A stretch of 64,000 nucleotides of DNA, taken from assembly GCA_037783415.1 (NCBI GenBank), contig JAZGTN010000164.1, positions 1,116,001-1,180,000 of the forward strand, in the 5' to 3' direction. A program made the translations under genes and the position numbers. Below the pieces are notes generated by a model that was given only the letters and a program-made list of their open reading frames with translations, did not search any database and was not told the DNA's origin. Numbering within the stretch: the first letter of the stretch is position 1; the number at the start of each line of letters is the position of its first letter. This DNA is from Leptasterias polaris. Its lineage: Eukaryota > Echinodermata > Asteroidea > Forcipulatida > Asteriidae. Below, piece after piece: positions 56,930 through 64,000 of the stretch.

Positions 56930-58711
56930 TAATAATGATAATACTAGTACTAATAATCTGCCTGCCACTTTTGGACTAATTGTATTGGTTGAGCGCAAAC
57001 TTTGATTTATTTTTTAATTTTTTTATTCACGCGGTGTGCCATTTTTGTTACGGCGCAAACTTTGTTTCCTCGGTTCTAAAATCTGCGCAGAATAGCTCGG
57101 GCGCAAACTTTAAACACCGTGTGATCTTTGTCACTCAACCACCACTTGTCGTAAAATACACGCTGTATGAAGGAACTTTACGTCCAAAGGTGAAAGGGGA
57201 TAAGTTCGAAGCAGCATTCTGCCGGATCTTAACTTCTGTCTGAAGTGATACTTTTGTTCAAAAACTTGGGAAAAATGTTGAGAAACGGGTCTGCTCACGA
57301 ACTCTAACTAAGTTCAGAATTTCTCGTGACATAACACAGGACATCGACAATCACGCTGGCAGATTCCCGTCTGATAAATAAACCCTGCTGCAACTTGTTG
57401 ATACTGATAAATTTTCTGTTACAATAGAAAAACATATTTGACAATTCGTTTGAAAGACAAATGCATCCCGTTTTTGTTTCTAGTCTGACGATGACAACAA
57501 CCGCCGCTGTTTCCCAAAGGGAATTATTCATTCAAAACGCAAAGTTTGTGTCAATTTCATGCCTCAGTCGTGGAATTTTTATTTGTGTTGGCAGACCTTA
57601 ATTCAAAAATTGCGAGCGCACACATTTTTTAATTGGCTTGCGCCAATTTCTAAAAAGGACAACTTCATAGATTGCGCCCAACATATTTGCAACAAAAAAC
57701 ACGTACCTATAATCTATTCGTAATGTAATTGTATCTCAGTTTTTGAGATACTATTTTTTGTCATATAATAATAAGTGAAAAATCTACGGTAGTCAGATTC
57801 ATCATCATTTCCAAAAATATTTCTTGTATTAAATTGCACAATGGGATGTCTTGATCAATAATTGATTTAGAAAAATGATTGCATAGTACATTTTTTTGTA
57901 GGGTAAACATTTTGTGTTAGAATCACGTGGGTAAATTACTAAAGTGACTTAAATCCCTTATTTCACCTACATGTACTAGGCAAGAGATTCATGGGAAAAC
58001 CCTTCGCAACAGTCGCCATTTCTCTTTACTGCCTACCAGAACTAAAAGTTTTTATAACAGCCCCATCCCATTTTTTACTAGAGTAGAATTTTAAACAAAT
58101 GATTCTGGTGTTTTGGGTTCTGGTACTTTTTAATGTTTTTATTGCCTTTGCTTCAAATTTCATGTTTTGTTTTTTATAATAATTATATTTTTTAATAATA
58201 ATTGTTATCATAATTATAATGTTTTTTGCAACTATGCATGTTTTTCTATTACTTGTTGTACCTTTTAAACATGTTTGGAAGAACGCATCCAATTTGGCCT
58301 GTGGGCTATGATTTGTGTTTGTTTTAAATAAAATATCAAATATCAAATGATGGTCAAGTTACAATTTAAAAGAAAAACTACATGTACCCTCGTATGTGTA
58401 ATTAAAATGAGTCTGAACATGCAGTGTAAACATGAACCAGCCATTTAAATTGTCAGGATTTGTTCATCCGTCTCTACCTTCATGTAGAAAATCACTTCAT
58501 TTAAGGACGTGAACTGTACATGAAGAAATACTTTGTACATACATGTACATTTTTTGCCAAACCTTTAGGTTATATTTGTTGTAGTGAAGAGAGTCTGTAA
58601 ATCCTCAGAAATGTAACATGCACGGAAGTTCAGTAGGTTTTCAGGAGGAGTTCAACCCTGTTTTTCAGGATTTTTAGTCAGTGAACATCACACCCTTGGG
58701 ATGCTGCCAGT
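56930..58711. other. Non-coding, old repeats
   Basis: GCGCAAACTTTG recurs near 56993, 57051 and 57100. The 58130-58345 stretch ends in ATCAAATATCAAATG and may be another element's 3' tail. No exon recognised. Confidence 0.4.
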
Positions 58712-59253
58712 GGGTGCGTTCGATTAGCTTCCCCGGGTCGACCCCGGTCTGCTCATCCGGGTGAGCCCCTAACCATGAGCTAATCGAACGCCAACTTCCC
58801 CCAGCATTCACACCGATGCATCTTGGGACAGCCGACCGGAACTACTTCCATTTTGTGCCGTAATGTCCGATACTTTCCGTGGATTCACGAAAACATCGTA
58901 AAATAATTATTCTCAAGGTAAAACTGCAACATTAAACAATTTGTACAACCCCACAGTGATACAAAGGTACCCAGCTTCGAATAAAAAATACTTCTTGCTC
59001 ACAAAAACGCTGTTGTAATGGCGAAAATGTGTGTCAAACTTCCTAAAATGTCCCGCTGAATTACAAACAAAATGGTGGCCATTGAGAAAGTTTTTCGCCG
59101 TGACGTCATGAACCAGGGGCAGCCCCAAGTGACCCGCTCCACAAGCAGGGCACTTGGGGCTGACCCGGGTGAGCCCCGCGAATGACGTCAAAGCTATTCG
59201 AACGCACCGGGGGAAGACCTGGGTCGACCCGGGGAAGCTAATCGAACGCACCC
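58712..59253. mobile_element. MITE with GGGTGCGTTCGATTAGC ends
   Basis: Terminal inverted repeats are identical for about 33 bp starting GGGTGCGTTCGATTAGCTTC. A second, internal copy of the terminal word lies at the right end (GCTATTCGAACGCACC near 59192). The length is 542 bp and no transposase is present. Confidence 0.9.
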
Positions 59254-59701
59254 TATATTTGTTTTTGTTTTCTCACTTTCTGCCATAAGAAGTCATTAAG
59301 TTCAATCTTTATGATGTTGAGAATGTAGACTTTTCAACTAAGAATTTAAACAGTAGTTTTTGTAATTTCCTGTGCCCTGTAATTTAAGCCCTCCTTTACC
59401 CACAGAGGAAGGAAAAGTGTAATGTCTTTTGTCCATGTGTACATGTACATGTGTAAGTTTCAATTTAAAGGGTATTGTACAGACTTGTTCCAGATTTCAT
59501 TGTTACAAAGGTTAAAAGTTCTTATTAGATATTATTAGTCACATTTTAGATAAGAGTAATATTCTCAACTGTAAATAATTGTAATAACATGAACACACAC
59601 AAAAATGTGCATTCTTTTAATGTTTTTGATATGAACTGAAATGGGAGACTCATCATTTAAGGGATAAAAACTGTAAAACCGTCATTTTAGTTTCCTTGCT
59701 T

Positions 59702-60077
59702 TTAAAGGCACTGAACACGTTTGGTAAATACTCAAAATATATATTAGCATAAAAACTTACTTGGTAACCAGCAACGGAGAGCTGTTGATAGTATAAAACA
59801 TTGTGAGAAACCACTCCCTCTGAAGTAACGTAGTTTTTGAGAAAGAGGCAACTTCTCACTAAAATAATAAAAGACTTCATGCATGAAGCCTTTTATTAGC
59901 ATCTGAAAGCACACAAAATTGTGCAACAAGGTTGTTTTTTCTTTCTTTATTTTCTTGCAACTTCGATGACCGATTCAGCCCAAATTTTCACAGGTTTGCT
60001 ATTTTATGCATATGTTGGGATACACCGAGTGACAATACTGGTCTTTGATAATTACCAAACATGTTCAGTGCCTTTAA
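59702..60077. mobile_element. MITE with TTAAAGGCACTGAACA ends
   Basis: Ends TTAAAGGCACTGAACACGTT and, in reverse complement, TTAAAGGCACTGAACATGTT, 376 bp apart. The interior has GATGACCGATTCAGCCCAAA, which is seen diverged near 37965. Confidence 0.9.
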
Positions 60078-60857
60078 GCTGATAAACAACACTTAAAACC
60101 CTAGCATCCTGGTCAGAGATCCTCCTGATTCATCCAATATCCTGCACTCTGTGGTAACCTAAGGGAAAAGAATACCTTTGGTCTTTGGAACTGTTCAATT
60201 GTTTTAATTCTTTAAATTGTATAGGGATATACAATAAATCTAACCTGTGAAAATTTTATTGTAAAAGGTGGTAGTAAGTCTTTTTGAGATATTGCCGACA
60301 ATCTGGAGAAACCCGTCATGCAGATCATTTCTGAAATTAAAATGTGTTTGAATCCCCCTCTCTCTAAAATCACATTCCTTTGAAGTGAATTGTTTCTCAA
60401 AATGTTAATCAACAGCTGCCTTGCGCTAATACCAAGTAAGTTTTTGTGATCATTAATTTTTGGAGTAAACTACCAAAGGTATAACCCTGCCTTTAACACT
60501 GTCTTGTATAGACTTACAGTAAGATTGGTATGCCTGGCCCAGTGTGATAAGTTTGGGCATGTACATGTAGTCCCAAATCCCCCAATAAATTAAACAACTT
60601 CCCGAATAGGATTTTTGGAGGTTTAACAGAAAGATTTCTCCTTGAAGGACAATACTCTTTGTGAAAATAATGACTGAAGAAACTAATACACAAGTTGCCT
60701 GATCTTGAAGGTAACATCCATAGCTTTTAACGTTCACTTTACCCACCTGTACATTTATTTGTTTCAGTAGGCCTACAGGTTGTTGTTCTCTTAAAATCTG
60801 AACATCTCTAAAATCTAAGCACTTTGCTTCATGAGAGCTAGGCAATAAGAAGGAATA

Positions 60858-61079
60858 GATAGGTTGCAGTATGACGTAAGTCGGCCATCTTTACGGGCAA
60901 TTTGGAACACACAGTCATGCGTTACGCGTGAGAACGGCGTGCAGCACGCGCACATTTCACAAAACTCATTGCGTGATTGGTTAGTGAATGACGCGGCTGC
61001 GTTAATAATTTGAGCGCTTGACGCGCCTGCAAGCCAAAATGCGATTTGCCCGTAAAGATGGCGTCTACTGGGAACTATC
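60858..61079. mobile_element. MITE with CCATCTTTA ends, inverted relative to 23882-24103
   Basis: Nearly the exact reverse complement of the copy at 23882-24103, including ACGCGGCTGCGTTAATAATT and GAACGGCGTGCAGCACGCGC. Confidence 0.88.
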
Positions 61080-61835
61080 TATTGTGCTCTTCCCAAATGC
61101 TGCATTCTCCCTTTAAATACAGAATTGAACAGGATACATTGTTTTTAATAAAATTCACGTACATTTTCTCAACCTCAAACATCCACATTGTGACGTGATC
61201 GTTTTCATTATCTGTATCGATTCATGGCATAATGAATCCTTAGTTCTCTAAGTTGTTGGAGGGCAAGTGTGACAAGGATATTGTTGATTTCAAATAATTG
61301 CATCTTGGAGTTTTGTTTTTGTTCAATCTTTTCATTGAGATGTGAAAGTGCTATTGTATTAGACAATGGTATAAGGATAAACCAAATGAAAAAGAAATAC
61401 GGATTGTTGTTTTTGTTGGAAGTGAGCAGTTTTCATAACCATTAATAAAATCACAAACCATATCTTTTTTGCCCATGTTCATAACAAAGTTCTTCTGTTT
61501 TTCTTTTTACACATTACACGTATAAAAAATAGCAGATGAAGAAAGGCAGCACTTTTTTTAAGCATTTTTTAAAACTAGCAGGCATAGAATTTCATATTTG
61601 AAAGGGCAAGGCCATTTTTCTTTTTACAAAAGGCACTATAATTGGAAAATCTTAAAGATGGGACACTATTGAAGGGGCGTCAAGGCCAGCTACATTGTAC
61701 CAAGACGAGGGCAACAGAGGCCATGGCCGTTATGTAGTTAGCCTGTCAAGAAAGCTTTCCATGAATATAATCAAGAAATTCAACAAGATTGCATCAAACT
61801 TAAATTTTTGTTCTGGTTGTTTGTTCTCTTCACAG
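61080..61835. other. Upstream intron or 5' region of the F-BAR gene
   Basis: No exon recognised. The missing first coding exon (initiator plus a few residues) should lie here or further left. Confidence 0.4.
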
Positions 61836-63708
61836 GACACTGAGTTTAACAGCACAAACGGTTATGATGTGCTGCTCAAACGGATGAAAGAAGGGCGGGA
61901 AATGTGTAAAGATTATGAAGAATTCCTGAAACAGAGGTTAGTCAGGCTGTTCAATCCAAACATTCTAATCTTCCCAGCTATGATGGGAAAGGCCAAACTG
62001 AAGTGAACTGAGGTTGTGACAGACAAGGTTGTAATTTCAGACAATTTTCAGATAACTTCTGCTATGGATTCCGCTATGGCTTCTGCTAAGGTTGTTGCTA
62101 TGGCTTCTTTCTTTGGATTCCACTTTGGCTTCTGCTATGGCATTCTGCTATGGCATTCTGCTATGGCTTCTACAGTGGCTTTTTCTGTGGCTTCTACTCT
62201 GGCTTCTGCTATGGCTTCTGCTAAGGTTGTTGCTATGGCTTCTTTCTTTGGATTCCACTTTGGCTTCTGCTATGGCATTCTGCTATGGCATTCTGCTATG
62301 GCTTCTACAGTGGCTTTTTCTGTGGCTTCTGCTTTGGCTCCGCCATAGGCTCCGTCCAACAGTTCGAAGCCCTGTATTAAAAGTGCACTATTGCAATGTT
62401 TTTGACAGAGCCTATTATAATACGGAGCCAATGCTGAAGCTGTGTTTTTTTCGAAAATCACAACTTTGTCGATTGATAGAAGTGAGAGATACATGTAGCA
62501 CAATACAAAATGGGAGTAAATTGTTTGAATGGTCAAAATTTGTGAACTTTTGTGAGTTTGCATGCCTTCCAAGTGAAACATGCTGTACATATACAATGGA
62601 CTTTTCTGTGTGTATTTGTATCTTGTAGAGCAAAGGCAGAGGAAGTCTTTGGAAAAACACTTGTTAAAATTGCGAAGAGCTCAGACGGAAAAGATGAGAT
62701 AGGGTAAGTTTGGTTTTTACAATCTCACTAGGAGCATTCCAACCAACATCTAATTTAATTGTATACTATTTACTCTCTGGGACAATAATGGGTGAGGGTG
62801 GAGTTTAGGAGAATGTAGAAACAAAGTATTTGTATTTTTTTTTTTTTTCAAATTTTGTATTCCATATTTAACATAATACAGAATATTTACATCATTAGAT
62901 CATCCTGATACTGTGATTCTATTAAATAAAGAACGGCTCTTGCATTAATTGTAGCTTAACCACTTCATGTTGGTATTCCACACACAAATTTCGTAGCCAT
63001 TTGCAGAATTATTTTTTTGAATTTTTTTGAGCTTTTGGAGTACTCGTTTTCCTTTGAAAATGCTGTTGCCAAAATGAAACCTGACTTGAACCTGCGACCT
63101 TCGGATTAACGTGCTGGCGGTCTACCAAATGAGCTATCTATCCCCCAGTGTTGTCAATTTCTCTGTTTAGGGTGCCAAACAAGGATAGGCAAATTAAGTA
63201 GACCGCCAGAAACAGGGCTAGATAGCACAGTTGGTAGAGGGCCGGCACATTAACCTGGAGGTTGCTGAGTCAAATCCTGTTTTAGTCAGTTGCTCTTTGT
63301 TCACCCCAAATGTTCTTCATTTATTTGTGATCATCAGTGATGTGAGACTTCCACACAGACTCGAGGTGGCAGCAGACTTACCGAGTATTTTTCCTTGCGC
63401 ACATATTACAAAATCAATTGAGAGAAAAACAGTTGTTCTATTCCGTCAAACTGTTTTCATTACTAAACTGTAAAAAACTTTATTTTGGGGGGTGGGGTTG
63501 CAGAACCTTAAAAACATCCTGGGATGAAGTCGTCTCACAGACGGAGAATTGCGGCCAGTCCCACGTCAACATCTCAATAAGGCTGACAGAGGAGGCCAAA
63601 AAGGTGGAAGAATTCCGCGAAGCCCAGAAAGAGAAACGGAGGAAAGAAGAAGATGGCATCAAGAGATCAATTACCGCTAAGAGGGATCAGTACAACAAAG
63701 TCATGCAT
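61836..63708 (+). CDS. PSTPIP1/2-like: PSTPIP-like F-BAR protein, N-terminal exons (partial)
   Basis: F-BAR proteins of this family bind curved membranes, actin regulators and PEST-type phosphatases. Three exons with exact phase agreement: 61836-61936 (33 codons plus 2 bases), 62629-62703 and 63504-63708. They encode GYDVLLKRMKEGREMCKDYE, then KAEEVFGKTLVKIAKSS, then SWDEVVSQTENCGQSHVNIS and a charged helix (KKVEEFREAQKEKRRKEEDG). These match the start of the F-BAR domain (FCH region and first long helix) of PSTPIP1/PSTPIP2. The initiator exon is missing upstream; a GTAAGT donor at 63709 shows the gene continues past the window, so the rest of the F-BAR domain and any SH3 domain are unseen. 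Which paralogue it is cannot be decided. Confidence 0.88.
62041..62345. repeat. 135-bp minisatellite of GCTATGGCTTCT units, F-BAR intron
   Basis: GCTAAGGTTGTTGCTATGGC begins at 62085 and 62220. Within each unit the 12-mer GCTATGGCTTCT and GCTATGGCATTCT variants recur. Period 135 keeps frames open by chance; the location between exons shows it is intronic. Confidence 0.85.
62704..63074. other. F-BAR intron, nothing recognised
   Basis: AT-rich with a T-run at 62837; no other feature is visible. Confidence 0.5.
63075..63300. repeat. Two T1 tRNA-like modules in inverted orientation
   Basis: 63085-63150 is a minus-oriented module (GCTCATTTGGTAGACC-type A box on the minus strand). 63196-63290 is plus-oriented (TAGCACAGTTGGTAGAGG and GAGTCAAATCCTG). 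They lie head to head about 50 bp apart in an F-BAR intron. Confidence 0.7.
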
Positions 63709-64000
63709 GTAAGTTAATCCAATCAGGACTTTCAAATCTTCTATTAAAACAGATATCTGCTTTTTCATTGAATGTTGCAAATATTTGTTTCTGCCTTTTT
63801 TCTCAAAGACAATAAAACAAAAGGTGTAATTAAAAAAAAAAAAAATGTGTGTAGTGCAAACTGTGGATGCATATGGTAGTCTTTGTTTTATCTCGTAAGA
63901 ACCATCAAAAGATGATAGTGCATTATGTGATGACATAAGAGAATGCGATAAAATGGCTTGAGAATTAAGACTATCAAGAGTTTCAGGGCTCAGAGCTCCA
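63709..64000. other. F-BAR intron at the window edge
   Basis: Starts with GTAAGT and contains an A-run at 63833-63846; no exon is seen before the end. Confidence 0.6.

Noticed and set aside
62016..62628. Repetitive protein encoded by GCTATGGCTTCT units
   Set aside because: Lies between two F-BAR exons; open frames come from a period divisible by three, with no start context or conservation.

Overview
The window is animal nuclear DNA: AT-rich, intron-rich and packed with small repeats. The genes with a recognisable identity (aspartyl aminopeptidase, POC5, a PSTPIP-type F-BAR protein, two secreted C-type lectins) together with tRNA-derived SINEs, a CR1/L2-type non-LTR element carrying a 2A-like motif, and many MITEs suggest an invertebrate deuterostome. 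An echinoderm, perhaps a sea star, is the best guess; this is inference, not proof.

Layout. 0.3-2.2 kb: 5'-truncated Ty3/Gypsy element (integrase plus chromodomain, minus strand). 5.6-17.7 kb: nine exons of aspartyl aminopeptidase (DNPEP, minus strand), with the C-terminal exons, one internal exon and the first exon not found. Its introns hold a 15-copy 41-bp satellite, a 139-bp minisatellite and several MITEs. 19.5-23.3 kb: two paralogous zinc-finger exons (minus strand), both phase 0 at each end. 21.7-25.7 kb: two reverse-transcriptase tail fragments. 26.9-28.5 kb: a 1.58-kb non-autonomous DNA transposon with ACCGGAAAAC-rich ends. 32.8-34.6 kb: two intronless, divergently transcribed C-type lectins, one with EPN and one with QPD at the sugar-binding loop. 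38.4-48.9 kb: the complete coding part of POC5 (11 exons, minus strand, 590 codons). 51.9-55.3 kb: a decayed non-LTR retrotransposon (minus strand). 55.3-61 kb: MITE-rich DNA. 61.8-63.7 kb: three exons of a PSTPIP-like F-BAR gene (plus strand) that runs out of the window.

The genes do not form a pathway; they are ordinary eukaryotic neighbours. The most unusual observation is a set of four tiny hairpin insertions (31-75 bp) at 24.47, 51.7, 51.95 and 56.85 kb. Each is a near-perfect palindrome flanked by an exact 9-bp direct repeat, and one of them sits inside the non-LTR element. They represent three unrelated hairpin sequences that share one insertion signature, which suggests a mobile hairpin class or an insertion mechanism that I do not recognise.
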